NCBI RefSeq assembly: GCF_037963835.1 | Contig: NZ_CP150145.1 | Coordinates: 186,001-250,000 of the forward strand | Length of the DNA stretch: 64,000 nt | Reading direction: 5' to 3' | DNA from: Paenibacillus sp. FSL H8-0332 | Lineage (GTDB): Bacteria; Bacillota; Bacilli; Paenibacillales; Paenibacillaceae | Shown: positions 8,766-17,521 of the stretch, piece by piece | Numbering within the stretch: position 1 is the first letter of the stretch | How the letters are laid out: each line of letters opens with the position of its first letter | Position numbers and translations under genes: made by a program | Notes under the pieces: generated by a model | What the model saw: only the letters and a program-made list of their open reading frames with translations | The model's database searches: none | Told to the model about the DNA's origin: nothing

Positions 8766-8799
8766 TACACAGTTTGAGTGCATTATCCTTTTATTCCTT

Positions 8800-8845
8800 G
8801 CCGAAGCGGATACTATCCAGTTTATGGAGGTTCCGCTTCGGCTTT
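8800..8845 (+). terminator. intrinsic terminator
   Basis: GCCGAAGCGGA and TCCGCTTCGGC form an 11-bp perfect stem with a 21-base loop, followed by a short T-containing tail. It ends the HD-GYP gene. Confidence 0.65.
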
Positions 8846-8899
8846 GCGTGCCTATTTTGTGAACTGACATGGAAATGCGACAATTAACGACTACATTCA

Positions 8900-8928
8900 T
8901 TGAAGGATTGAAGGCAGACCGTTATAAT
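8900..8928 (+). promoter_or_regulatory. sigma-A promoter of the eetA-ecf operon
   Basis: TTGAAG (8900-8905), 17 bases, TATAAT (8923-8928). Transcription would start near 8935, 35 bases before eetA. No CRP/FNR-type palindrome like those at pplA is visible here. Confidence 0.75.
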
Positions 8929-8969
8929 TATTAAGTCTGGATTTTAATTAAAAAATAAGGGAGATTTCT

Positions 8970-9359
8970 ATGAAACGCGCAGATGTGCTGCTAATTTCTA
9001 TCGTTCTGATTGCTGCGCTCGCTTTTCTCGTGCCAAGATGGCTGTCAAACGATGCTAATAAAGGTGGGCCAGGCAAAGAACTCAAGGCCAATATAACGGT
9101 AGATGGTAAGTTATTCAAAACGATAACCCTGACCAAAGAAGAGCAGACTATTGAGGTCCGCACCGAGCGGGGCTATAACATTCTGAAGGTGCATGATTAC
9201 GGGGTTGAGATGTTCGATGCGGATTGTCCCGATAAGGTCTGTCTCGGCTTCGGATTCATCACGCTGCCCAAGCAGACCATCGTATGTCTTCCGCACCGGG
9301 TATTGGTTGAGATTGCAAGTGCGGCCGGGGAGGATGAAGTAGATGGCTATGTCCAGTAG
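8970..9359 (+). CDS. eetA: NusG domain II protein, EetA-like
   Basis: The product is 129 aa, with the ATG after AAGGGAGA. Residues 1-24 form a membrane anchor (VLLISIVLIAALAFLVP). A beta-rich NusG domain II module follows (about 35-120), with VEMFDADCPDKVCLGFGFI and QTIVCLPHRVLVEI. The cysteines in DADCPDKVC and IVCLPHR are family features. In the Listeria flavin-based extracellular electron transfer locus, a protein of this family (EetA) pairs with a Gx membrane protein. The same pairing holds here, with a 17-base overlap between the two genes. It is probably extracytoplasmic. Equating it with EetA is inference from family and neighbours; the biochemical role is not settled even in the model system. 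Confidence 0.8.
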   Translation: MKRADVLLISIVLIAALAFLVPRWLSNDANKGGPGKELKANITVDGKLFKTITLTKEEQTIEVRTERGYNILKVHDYGVEMFDADCPDKVCLGFGFITLPKQTIVCLPHRVLVEIASAAGEDEVDGYVQ

Positions 9360-9906
9360 TGAATCGGCCACAGCGCTGAAGCGGACCGTAATTATCGCTA
9401 TATTTGCTGCCGTTGCTGTGGTGCTGAGTATTGTGGAGGCGCAGATCCCGCTGGCCGGAGTGGGGCTGATGCCCGGGGCGAAGCTCGGCTTCGCCAATAT
9501 TATGATTTTGACCTGTATTTACTTTCTGCGCGGACGCGATGTCCTGGTACTGGTGATCCTTAAGACACTGCTGACCGCCTTCCTGCTCGGCACGCTGTCC
9601 AGCCTGCTGTTCAGCTTGTTCGGCTCCCTGTTCAGCTTCATTGTGATGTTCGCGCTGGTGAAGCTCGGCCGCAAAAAGTTCAGTGTTATCGGCATCAGCA
9701 TTGCGGGAGGCTTGGCTCATAATACGGGACAGCTGCTGGCAGCCTCGTTCGTATTTAATTCAACCAGTATTTTCTATTATCTGCCGGTTCTGCTGATTAC
9801 CGGTATTATTACGGGCATTGCTGTCGGCTTCGCCGTCCGGTATGTGGTGGACTCACTATCCAAGATATCCTTGTTTGAAGAGTTCCTGAACGGACCGGGT
9901 CACTAG
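9343..9906 (+). CDS. eetB: Gx/Hpre_diP_synt_I family membrane protein, EetB-like
   Basis: The product is 187 aa, overlapping eetA by 17 bases, with GGAGGATGAAG upstream inside eetA. Five to six membrane helices cover nearly the whole chain. PLAGVGLMPGAKLGFANI and the helical stretch RDVLVLVILKTLLTAFLLGT are typical of the family annotated as Gx transporter or heptaprenyl diphosphate synthase component I. The fold resembles ECF-transporter S components, and dedicated ECF ATPases and EcfT follow directly, so it may be the substrate-binding S subunit of that module. Its family partner in the Listeria EET locus is EetB. Substrate (flavin, quinone precursor or other) is not decided by sequence. 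Confidence 0.8.
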   Translation: MAMSSSESATALKRTVIIAIFAAVAVVLSIVEAQIPLAGVGLMPGAKLGFANIMILTCIYFLRGRDVLVLVILKTLLTAFLLGTLSSLLFSLFGSLFSFIVMFALVKLGRKKFSVIGISIAGGLAHNTGQLLAASFVFNSTSIFYYLPVLLITGIITGIAVGFAVRYVVDSLSKISLFEEFLNGPGH

Positions 9907-9925
9907 CTGCGGAAGGATGAGTAAC

Positions 9926-10792
9926 ATGAACCAAGCGTACAACGATACAAAAGCCGGTGAGAAGCCGGCGGTGATTGCCCTTGAGGGCGTATCCTTCGGC
10001 TATGATCCGGAGCATCCGATTCTTCATGATATCAACGTGTCTATCCCGCAGGGCCAATGGGTGAGCATTGTGGGGCCTAACGGCTGCGGCAAATCGACCC
10101 TGGTCAAGCTGCTGAATGCGCTGCTTCCGAAGAGCGCCGGCCATATCTCTGTCTGCGGGCATACGCTGCAGGAAGAGACGGTTCAGTCCATCCGGCAATG
10201 CATCGGAATGGTCTTCCAGAACCCCGACAACCAGTTCATAGGTCAGACGGTGGAAGAAGATATTCTCTTCGGCCTGGAGGGGCTGTGCCTGTCCTACGAA
10301 GAGATGAAGGAGCGGCTCGAATTCTATACCGGGAAGCTCGGGATCAGCCATCTGTTGTCCAAGCATCCCGGAGAGCTGTCGGGCGGGCAGAAGCAGCGTG
10401 TAGCCATCGCCTCGATTCTCGCCATGAAGCCAGGCATCGTCATCTTCGACGAGGCCTCTTCTATGTTGGACGAAGGCAGCCGGGATGAACTGATGGGGAT
10501 TCTGCGCGACATGCAGGCAGAAGGCAGCTACACGATTCTGCTGATTACTCATGATGCTGATGAGATTCTGGCGTCGGACCGGGTGCTGGCGCTGCATGGG
10601 GGAAGCATCGTGGCAGATGTATCACCTGCGGAACTGTTCCGTGATGCAAAGCTGCTGGAGAAGTGTCATTTGCGGGAGCCATATACTTGGCAGCTTGCCC
10701 GTGAACTGGAGAGCCGGGGAATTACGGTGGATGTACCCGCCAGCGAAAAGGAGCTTATAGACACACTATGGCAATACAACTACAGCAAGTAA
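9926..10792 (+). CDS. ecfA1: energy-coupling factor transporter ATPase 1
   Basis: The product is 288 aa from the ATG at 9926, where GGAAGGA gives correct spacing; an ATG at 9917 lies inside that ribosome binding site. Walker A is GPNGCGKST, the Q-loop region FQNPDNQF is typical of EcfA, the signature is LSGGQKQR, Walker B is GIVIFDEASSMLDE and the switch His is ITHDADE. It works as a heterodimer with EcfA2 to power an ECF importer. It follows eetB by 19 bases and overlaps ecfA2 by 25 bases, so the four genes are translated as a unit. ECF ATPases are often shared by many S components; a set within an EET-like operon suggests a dedicated role. Confidence 0.93.
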   Translation: MNQAYNDTKAGEKPAVIALEGVSFGYDPEHPILHDINVSIPQGQWVSIVGPNGCGKSTLVKLLNALLPKSAGHISVCGHTLQEETVQSIRQCIGMVFQNPDNQFIGQTVEEDILFGLEGLCLSYEEMKERLEFYTGKLGISHLLSKHPGELSGGQKQRVAIASILAMKPGIVIFDEASSMLDEGSRDELMGILRDMQAEGSYTILLITHDADEILASDRVLALHGGSIVADVSPAELFRDAKLLEKCHLREPYTWQLARELESRGITVDVPASEKELIDTLWQYNYSK

Positions 10793-11676
10793 GCTACACG
10801 TATGCCGACCGCAGTATGTGGAAGCAGACGGCGCTGCACGGGATTAATCTGGAGATTGCCCAGGGTTCGCTGACCGGAATTGCCGGAGCCACCGGATCGG
10901 GCAAATCGACACTGCTCCAGCTGTTCAATGGCATTCTTAAGCCGACAGAAGGCACGGTGCAGGTGCTGGATGTAACGATAACTGCAGGGGAGAAATCACC
11001 GAGGCTGCTTCCGCTGCGGCGGAGGGTAGGCCTCGTCTTTCAATTCCCGGAGCAGCAGATGTTCGAAGATACGGTGGAGAAGGATCTCTGCTTCGGGCCG
11101 CTGAACTTCGGGGTCAGCCTGGAGGAGGCCAAGGAGCGGGCGCGCAAGTCGATGACGGATATGGGACTGGATCTGGCGCTGCTGGAGCGCAATCCCTTCC
11201 GGCTCAGCGGAGGACAGATGCGGAAGGCAGCCATCGCCTCGGTACTGGCGATGGACCCGGACATTGTGGTGCTGGACGAGCCGACCGCCACCCTGGACCC
11301 GGTAAGCCGCGCGGAGCTAATCGCGCTGCTGGAGCGGCTGTGCCGCGAGCAGGGCCGGACGATCATCATCGTGACGCACCGGATGGATGAACTGCTGCCG
11401 GTGGCCGACAACTGGGTCCTGCTCAAGGAGGGGGAACTCGCCTTCCAGGGCAGCGGCCGCGAGCTGGCCGCCGATCCGGCGATTCTGGAGCGCTGCGGAC
11501 TGCGGGTTCCGCAGTCTCTGCGTTACTGGCAAGCTGCCGCCGAGCGCTTCGGCCTTAGCGGCGAGCAGCCGCTTCTTACAGCGGAGGGCCTCGCGGGGCG
11601 GCTTGCCGCCTTGCTTGAAGAGCGCCGCACGCTGAATGCCTCCGGCGGGGAAGAAATGGGGAATGGCCATGAATGA
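10768..11676 (+). CDS. ecfA2: energy-coupling factor transporter ATPase 2
   Basis: The product is 302 aa. The ATG at 10768 lies within the end of ecfA1. Walker A is GATGSGKST, followed by the EcfA-typical FQFPEQQMFEDTVEKDLCFGP, signature LSGGQMRK, Walker B DIVVLDEPTATLD and switch VTHRMDE. It forms the second half of the ECF ATPase pair. The C-terminal 60 residues are Leu/Ala/Arg-rich, longer than the usual EcfA2 end, and of higher GC than the rest. The stop overlaps the ecfT start (ATGAATGA). Confidence 0.93.
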   Translation: MAIQLQQVSYTYADRSMWKQTALHGINLEIAQGSLTGIAGATGSGKSTLLQLFNGILKPTEGTVQVLDVTITAGEKSPRLLPLRRRVGLVFQFPEQQMFEDTVEKDLCFGPLNFGVSLEEAKERARKSMTDMGLDLALLERNPFRLSGGQMRKAAIASVLAMDPDIVVLDEPTATLDPVSRAELIALLERLCREQGRTIIIVTHRMDELLPVADNWVLLKEGELAFQGSGRELAADPAILERCGLRVPQSLRYWQAAAERFGLSGEQPLLTAEGLAGRLAALLEERRTLNASGGEEMGNGHE

Positions 11677-12460
11677 GCGTCTGCTGCTGGGACGCAGCAT
11701 TGATACGGGCTCTTGGGTGCATAAGCTGGATGCCCGGTCCAAAATCACCGGGATGCTGCTCTATGTAGCGATCATCCTGCTGTCCACTTCGTGGATATCG
11801 ATCGGGCTGGTCGCGGTCTTCTCCATTGCGGTGATGGCGACGACCCGCATTCCACTGAAATATTTCATTAAGGCTGCGAAGCCTTTGCGTTATCTGATGT
11901 TGTTCATTTTCATCGTACAGGCGCTGTCCGTGAAGGAAGGGGAGGTGCTGTGGTCGCTTGGCTCGTTCTCGCTGCATGCGGGCGGCCTGCGGATGGGGGC
12001 ATTTTCTGTCATCCGCATGTTATTCCTGCTGACCTTCACCGCGCTGCTGACCTTCACGACAACGCCGGGCAAGCTGAACCAGGGGCTGGAGGGAGTGCTG
12101 GCCCCGCTGAAGAAGCTGAGGCTGTCACCCGACCGGATTACGCTGATGATCAGCATCGCGCTGCGTTTCATCCCGACGATTCTGGATGAGGCACAGATTA
12201 TTCTGAAGGCGCAGGCCTCGCGCGGAGCGGATCTGAAGGAGCTGCCGCTGAAGGAGAAGGCGCGCATGCTTGTCTCGCTGCTGGTTCCGGTCATCGCCAG
12301 TGCGTTCCGGCGGGCCCAGGACCTGATCTATTCCATGGAAGCCCGGGGCTTCCGCATGGATGCGCCGCGCAGCCGGTATCACCGGCTCAGGTGGGGCGCG
12401 GCGGATACGCTTTTTGTTGCTATGTTCGTTGTACTGGGAGTTGCAGTTGCATTATTGTAA
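11669..12460 (+). CDS. ecfT: ECF transporter transmembrane component EcfT
   Basis: The product is 263 aa, with ATG at 11669 overlapping the ecfA2 stop. An in-frame ATG at 11663 is an alternative. The N-terminal LLLGRSIDTGSWVHKLDARSK is typical of EcfT. Five or more membrane helices are present. The cytoplasmic coupling helices carry the conserved Ala-Arg-Gly motifs: QASRGADL near 197 and MEARGFRMD near 233. It couples ATP hydrolysis by EcfA1/A2 to movement of the S component. Together with eetB it completes a four-part ECF-like transporter. Confidence 0.93.
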   Translation: MNERLLLGRSIDTGSWVHKLDARSKITGMLLYVAIILLSTSWISIGLVAVFSIAVMATTRIPLKYFIKAAKPLRYLMLFIFIVQALSVKEGEVLWSLGSFSLHAGGLRMGAFSVIRMLFLLTFTALLTFTTTPGKLNQGLEGVLAPLKKLRLSPDRITLMISIALRFIPTILDEAQIILKAQASRGADLKELPLKEKARMLVSLLVPVIASAFRRAQDLIYSMEARGFRMDAPRSRYHRLRWGAADTLFVAMFVVLGVAVALL

Positions 12461-12481
12461 GACATTTAGGGGGATACGGAA

Positions 12482-14407
12482 ATGGCACGTTATTTTAATG
12501 GTAAAGAAGTAGAGTTATTGGCACCTGCGGGAACCTTCGAGATCTTCAAGGCTGTCATTGAATCGAAGTGCGATGCGGTGTATTTCGGCGGTCCGGTGCT
12601 GAACATGAGAATGATGCGCAAGGGCTACAACTTGAGTCATGAAGAGATTATCGAAGCCCTGAATATCGCTCATACGATGGACAAAAAAGTATATATCACG
12701 GTAAACAATCTGTTCAGCGAAGAGGATGTGGAAGAGGCCAGAGAGTATCTGCGTTTCCTGGATACAGCCCGTCCGGACGCGCTGATCGTGCAGGATATGG
12801 CTGTGCTGGAGTTGATCCGCGAGATGGGGCTGAATCTGCCGGTGCACGCGTCCGTCATGATGAATGTGCATAATCTGGAGATGATCCATGCGCTGAAGGA
12901 GCTGGGCGTCAGCCGGGTCGTTACCTCGCGGGAGATGGATCTGCAGACCGCTAAGCTGCTGGGACGCCAGAGTGGCATGGAGCTGGAGTATTTCATCCAT
13001 GGGGATATGTGCTCTGTCCACGGGGCGAACTGTTATTTCAGCTCCCAGGTGTTTGGGATGAGCAGCAACCGGGGCAAATGTATGAAGCCTTGCCGCTGGG
13101 ATTACCGGATCAAACGTGACGGCTATGTCTTCCCTGCGGAATATCCGCTGGCGGTGAAGGATATGTTCATGTATGAGCATCTTCCGGAGCTGATTGAATC
13201 CGGCATTACTTCCTTCAAAATCGAAGGCCGTATGCGCGACAAAGACTTCATGGTGATGCTGTCCAACAGCTACGGCGATGCGATTGACCGTTATATCGAT
13301 GATCCGCTGGGCTTCGACCGGACCCAGGATTCCAAGGACCTGCATAACAACCGCAAGCGCGATTTCTCCACGGCGTATGCTTTTGGCAAACCGGGACTGT
13401 CGAATATCAACCGCCGTTATGAGGGAACTGGCAAGTTCTACAGCACCGGTAAAGTGTTCAGTACGCCGACTGCCGAGCGTGAACTGTCTGCCGAGCGGGT
13501 GACAGAGCTGCGCGGGCGAATGGCTGAAGACAGACGCAGCACCCTTAACAAGCCTGAGCTGGCAGTGCGTGTGAATAATATGGAGCAGGCGCGTCTCGTA
13601 CTGGAGATGGGAGTGGACAGCTTGTATCTGCCGGGCGATGTGTTTGAGCCGGACCGTCCTTTTACGAAGCAGGATATTAAGGACCTTGGAGCGGTAAAAG
13701 GCCATACCAAGCTATATCTCGGCCTGCCGCGGATGATGAATGAGCTGCATTTCGACCAGTATGATCATCTGCTGAACGGGGAACGGCTGCCGATTGACGG
13801 ATTGATCATTACGAACCTGGGAGCGATCCGCCGTTACCGTGGGACTGGTTATCCTATGATGGGCGATGCCAATCTGAATGTCTACAACCATCTGTCTGCC
13901 GGACTGTATGCCGGACTGGGCCTTACGAAGCTGACTGTTTCGCCGGAGATGACGCTGGAGCACTTCGCCACCTTCACCTCGCACAGCGACTTGCCGCTGG
14001 AGGTTGTGGTACACGGAACGCCGGCGCTGATGTATATGGAGCATGATCTGTTCGAGAATACAGAGGTGATGGAGCCAATCGGAGAGGAAGACAACCAATA
14101 TGTCCGCAATGATGTGCTGGTGCTCAAGACTGACAAGGGCGAGAACCCGGTCTACCGTGACCAATATGGCCGCTGCCATCTGTTGTTCGCCAAGGAGTTA
14201 TGTTATCTCCCAATGCTGGGTGAAATGAACGGCCTGGGGATTGCCAGCTTCCGCATTGAAGGCCAGACATACAGTATAGAGGAGCTGCGCACTATTATTG
14301 CTGCTTATCAGGCTGCGATGGATGGAACGAAGCCGGAGGATGATCTGCTGGGCGGATTGAAGCCGGTATATGCGGGGTACACCCTCGGTTCACTGCAGTT
14401 TAACTAA
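12482..14407 (+). CDS. peptidase U32 family protein
   Basis: The product is 641 aa, 21 bases after ecfT and preceded by AGGGGGATACGGA. It opens with VELLAPAGTFEIFKAVI and AVYFGG, hallmarks of the U32 TIM-barrel domain. Cysteines typical of the family are present: HGDMCSVHGANCYFSS (about residues 170-187) and RGKCMKPCRW (about 198-206). Family members with these cysteines bind an iron-sulfur cluster and take part in hydroxylation of RNA bases or quinone rings (RlhA, TrhP, UbiU/V). A second barrel-like half follows. The UbiU/V precedent for oxygen-independent quinone hydroxylation makes its position next to quinone genes notable, but the closest role cannot be assigned. Confidence 0.85.
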   Translation: MARYFNGKEVELLAPAGTFEIFKAVIESKCDAVYFGGPVLNMRMMRKGYNLSHEEIIEALNIAHTMDKKVYITVNNLFSEEDVEEAREYLRFLDTARPDALIVQDMAVLELIREMGLNLPVHASVMMNVHNLEMIHALKELGVSRVVTSREMDLQTAKLLGRQSGMELEYFIHGDMCSVHGANCYFSSQVFGMSSNRGKCMKPCRWDYRIKRDGYVFPAEYPLAVKDMFMYEHLPELIESGITSFKIEGRMRDKDFMVMLSNSYGDAIDRYIDDPLGFDRTQDSKDLHNNRKRDFSTAYAFGKPGLSNINRRYEGTGKFYSTGKVFSTPTAERELSAERVTELRGRMAEDRRSTLNKPELAVRVNNMEQARLVLEMGVDSLYLPGDVFEPDRPFTKQDIKDLGAVKGHTKLYLGLPRMMNELHFDQYDHLLNGERLPIDGLIITNLGAIRRYRGTGYPMMGDANLNVYNHLSAGLYAGLGLTKLTVSPEMTLEHFATFTSHSDLPLEVVVHGTPALMYMEHDLFENTEVMEPIGEEDNQYVRNDVLVLKTDKGENPVYRDQYGRCHLLFAKELCYLPMLGEMNGLGIASFRIEGQTYSIEELRTIIAAYQAAMDGTKPEDDLLGGLKPVYAGYTLGSLQFN

Positions 14408-14574
14408 TGCTAATAATTCAATTTTAAAATAACGCTATTGCGAGTATAATAAGGGAATATGGCGCGATTATAAGTACCTTTTTTCACAAACTAATAGACA
14501 GGTGTGCCTGATGTGGCACCAGCCTGCTAGCCATCATTGTTAAATCATCAGCTATCGAAAGCGAGGGGAATCTC

Positions 14575-15858
14575 ATGGAACAGAGCGTTATCATTGGAAG
14601 AGAAGCGGTAGCTGCCAAAAGAAAGCAGTATTTCTACCCGTGCACCGCACATTTTTACCGGGATGCCCCGCAATTGGTACGTGGAAGCATGCAGTATGTC
14701 TACGATGAGAACGGCAAGGAATACACCGACTTCTTCGCGGGAGTCTCTGTGGTTGCCTGCGGCCACTGTAATCCGGCTATTACTTCCCGTACGATAGCAC
14801 AACTGCAGCAATTGCAGCACACCTCGCCGATCTATCTGACCCAGCCGAATGTAGACTTGGCGGAACGCCTTGAAGAAGTGCTGCCGGGCGCGCTGCGCCG
14901 GACATTCTTCGTCAATAGCGGCTCAGAGGCGAATGAAGGGGCGCTGCTGCTGGCGCGGATGCATACCGGCCGCAAAGGTTTCATCGCTCTGGATGCCGGC
15001 CTGCATGGCCGGACCAACCTCACTATGAGTGTGACCGGACTGCAAATGTGGCGGACCGATGCCTACCTCGATGAGGATGTGACGTTCATTAAGCGCCCGT
15101 ATCATCCGGAATTGACTCTGGAGGAAGCGGCGGTGCAGTCCATCCAGAATCTGAAGGAGGTACTCGCTGCCCAGGGAGACACCATCGCTGCTATGATCGT
15201 GGAGCCGATTCAGGGAAATGGCGGGATTGTCATGCCTGCGCTGTCTTACTTCCGTGAGGTGAAGGCGCTGCTTGAGCAGTACGGTGTACTGCTGATTGAC
15301 GACGAAATCCAGACCGGCTACGGCCGGACGGGAGCTATGTTTGCGATGGAGCATTTCGGCGTTGTGCCGGACATTATCAGCATGGCTAAGGCGCTTGGGA
15401 ACGGTGTGCCCATCGCTGCCTTTTCCACGACGGATGAGATTGCGGCATCGCTGAACAAGCCTTCCGCCTCGACATTCGGAGGGAACCCGGTCTCTGCGGC
15501 TACGGCACTAGCGGTGCTGGACTACATTCGTGATGAGCGGCTGGCAGAACGTGCGGCTGAGCTCGGCGGGCAGCTGAAGCAAGGCTTGCTTGCTCTTCAG
15601 GAGCGTTACCCTGCGTTGATTAGCGATGTACGGGGCAGCGGACTTATGCTGGGGGCCGAGCTGGCCGGTACGGAGACTGAGGATGCCGCTGCTGTGACAG
15701 ACTATGTGCTGGAAGAGTTGAAGGACCGCGGATACCTGATCGGCAAAAACGGCATAGGCCGCAACGTCCTCGCCTTCCAGCCGCCGCTTGTTGTCACTTC
15801 CGGGAATATCGATGCCCTGCTGGATGCACTTCATGAAGTGCTGCAAGCGATCCACTGA
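14575..15858 (+). CDS. class III PLP-dependent aminotransferase
   Basis: The product is 427 aa, with ATG after GAGGGGAA. It has the usual length and layout of omega-aminotransferases. PLP phosphate-binding SGSEANEGALLLAR is near 115, the cofactor-ring aspartate is in LLIDDEIQTGYGRTG (about 240-254), and the Schiff-base Lys is in SMAKALGNGVP (about 271). The C-terminal half has GGNPVSAATAL. It is nearest in style to alanine-glyoxylate or acetylornithine-type enzymes. It is separated from the U32 gene by 167 bases with a TATAAT box at 14445-14450, so it may start a new transcript with the prenyltransferase gene 17 bases downstream. The substrate is unknown. Confidence 0.88.
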   Translation: MEQSVIIGREAVAAKRKQYFYPCTAHFYRDAPQLVRGSMQYVYDENGKEYTDFFAGVSVVACGHCNPAITSRTIAQLQQLQHTSPIYLTQPNVDLAERLEEVLPGALRRTFFVNSGSEANEGALLLARMHTGRKGFIALDAGLHGRTNLTMSVTGLQMWRTDAYLDEDVTFIKRPYHPELTLEEAAVQSIQNLKEVLAAQGDTIAAMIVEPIQGNGGIVMPALSYFREVKALLEQYGVLLIDDEIQTGYGRTGAMFAMEHFGVVPDIISMAKALGNGVPIAAFSTTDEIAASLNKPSASTFGGNPVSAATALAVLDYIRDERLAERAAELGGQLKQGLLALQERYPALISDVRGSGLMLGAELAGTETEDAAAVTDYVLEELKDRGYLIGKNGIGRNVLAFQPPLVVTSGNIDALLDALHEVLQAIH

Positions 15859-15875
15859 GAAAGAGGCCTAACATT

Positions 15876-16760
15876 ATGGTGATCATTAATGCTTTTAAAC
15901 ATACGGCACTAAAAATGAAAATGTTCAGCGAGCTGGTGATGTTCTCCCATACGCTGTTCTCCCTGCCTTTTGCCATCATCTCGATGGTATGGGCGGCGGG
16001 CGGCTGGCCTTCCGGCCATATGATGTTATGGGGGCTGATTGCGCTGATCGGGGCGCGCAACGGGGCGAATGCGTTCAATCGTCTGGTAGACCGCACCTTC
16101 GATGGCAATAATCCGCGTACCGCCCACCGGCATCTGCCGCAGCGTCTGCTCGCCGAGAAAGAAGTCATTCTGTTCATTATCATCAACTATGCCCTGTTCA
16201 TTGTAGCCTCCGGGATGCTGAACCTGCTCTGTCTGGTGCTGTCTCCGGTAGCCATTGTACTGATCTCATCCTATTCCTATACGAAGCGCTTCACCTTCCT
16301 CAGTCATCTGTATCTGGGCTTCGTGATTGCGTCGGCGCCGATTGGTGCCTGGTTTGCGGTTACCGGGAATATCGCCTTCACGCCGTTCGTGATCGGAACC
16401 GTGGTGATGCTCTGGATCGCCGGGTTCGATATTATCTACGGAACCCAGGACATTGAGTTCGACCGAAAAAACGGCTTATGGTCCATACCGAGCTTCTTCG
16501 GCCTGGAGAATGCGCTGTGGATCTCCAAGGGGCTGCATTTCATTATGGTTATGCTGCTGCTGTTCCTGTACCTCTGGCGTGATCTCGGCTGGATGTATCT
16601 GGTCGGCATCGGCATCGCTACGCTGCTGCTCATGACGGAGCACAAGATCATCAAGCCTGCTAACCGTAAGCTGATGAAGGTGGCTTCTTATAATTTGAAT
16701 CAGGTGATTAGTATGGTGATATTGCTGTGTACGCTGATTGATTATTTTTACGTTAATTAG
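15876..16760 (+). CDS. dmkA: UbiA-family polyprenyltransferase, DmkA-like
   Basis: The product is 294 aa with eight to nine membrane helices. Both Asp-rich metal/diphosphate sites are visible: NAFNRLVDRTFDGNNPRTAHR (about 68-88) and DIIYGTQDIEFDRKNG (about 188-203). This is the UbiA subtype annotated as UbiA-like or MqnP, which joins a polyprenyl chain to an aromatic ring. In the Listeria EET locus a UbiA enzyme (DmkA) makes a dedicated demethylmenaquinone pool. The polyprenyl synthase that would supply the chain lies 0.8 kb away, facing this gene. The role in a separate quinone pool is inference; a housekeeping menaquinone enzyme cannot be excluded. Confidence 0.85.
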   Translation: MVIINAFKHTALKMKMFSELVMFSHTLFSLPFAIISMVWAAGGWPSGHMMLWGLIALIGARNGANAFNRLVDRTFDGNNPRTAHRHLPQRLLAEKEVILFIIINYALFIVASGMLNLLCLVLSPVAIVLISSYSYTKRFTFLSHLYLGFVIASAPIGAWFAVTGNIAFTPFVIGTVVMLWIAGFDIIYGTQDIEFDRKNGLWSIPSFFGLENALWISKGLHFIMVMLLLFLYLWRDLGWMYLVGIGIATLLLMTEHKIIKPANRKLMKVASYNLNQVISMVILLCTLIDYFYVN

Positions 16761-17047
16761 GCTGGGAGGCGGCGCGGGAAGCGCGTTGGAGGTTGGGGAG
16801 CTGCACTGCGCGGAATATTTGGACTTCCGGTCGCTGTTAACTTCGGATTCCCTGATTGGAACCGCTGAACGCGGTAGGAATCCGAAGTGAGCGTATGCTT
16901 CCGAAGCGAGCTTTCCTGCGGAAAGCTTTTAGGCGAACGCTGACGCTCCTCCAGTTCCAAAATTCCTCTCCGTTCCGTCCTAACCTCCCCCCAGGCAAGA
17001 TTAACTTCAAAAAAAGACAACAGGCCTGCCCAGCAGGGGCGGGCGGC
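16761..17047. other. intergenic region with small palindromes
   Basis: No gene is supported. It holds a 12-bp inverted repeat ACTTCGGATTCC (16839-16850) / GGAATCCGAAGT (16877-16888) and a palindrome AGCTTTCC-tgc-GGAAAGCT near 16910-16928. Frames on both strands are short and lack ribosome binding sites. Confidence 0.5.
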
Positions 17048-17094
17048 AAAAAAGCGCGATAAGCTTAGGCTTCGCGCTTTTCTTCTTTTTGGGC
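17048..17094 (+). terminator. intrinsic terminator
   Basis: AAAAAAGCGCG, a loop of about 14 bases, CGCGCTTTT, then CTTCTTTTT. It probably ends transcripts from the dmkA-like gene. Confidence 0.75.
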
Positions 17095-17221
17095 AGGTAG
17101 CTTAAGACCAACCCCCAACCCCCAACCCCCAAACCTGTAAAGTCTCTGTAGCTAAACACGTTCACGTTCGCTTCGCTGCGTTCACTTGTTTAGCGAAGCG
17201 GCAGTAACCATTGGCATTGCA

Positions 17222-17402
17222 ATTGCACTCCGTACAATAGAATCCGGTGAAATTAGTCTGAAAATCGCATCTGTTGCACTTTGTACAGTAGATTTTGCTC
17301 AATGGATGTGAAAGGGGCACTTTTTACGAAATCAATGGTACAAAATACAACAGAACACGTTTGAGCTTAAGAATTGGTGGGATCTATTGTACAAAGTACA
17401 AT
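17222..17402. repeat. four-box palindromic element (GTACAA type)
   Basis: Two plus-oriented boxes at 17222-17245 and 17273-17296 share TTGCACT.TGTACA.TAGA. Two minus-oriented boxes, at 17329-17352 and 17380-17402, are their reverse complements (GGTACAAAATACAA, TATTGTACAAAGTACAA). Spacing within each pair is exactly 51 bp. The same plan with other sequences occurs at 38928-39110 and 48757-48939. Just upstream, at 17111-17131, CCCCCAA is repeated three times. Confidence 0.75.
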
Positions 17403-17449
17403 CATCAGCATTAAAATCCAAGGGTCCATCCCTTGAACCCGCCAAGGCA

Positions 17450-17478
17450 ACAAAAAAGAGCCTGATTAAAGGCTCTTG
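17450..17478 (-). terminator. intrinsic terminator of the hepS-dmkB operon
   Basis: Minus strand: AAGAGCCT, short loop, AGGCTCTTTTTTG. It lies 44 bases past the dmkB stop. Confidence 0.85.
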
Positions 17479-17521
17479 ATTGGGAAAGATTACATATAAC
17501 GCGCCAGCGGGTAAGGCCGGT

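Noticed and set aside
8885-8905. FNR-type site ahead of eetA
   Set aside because: TGTGA near 8858 has no matching downstream half-site.
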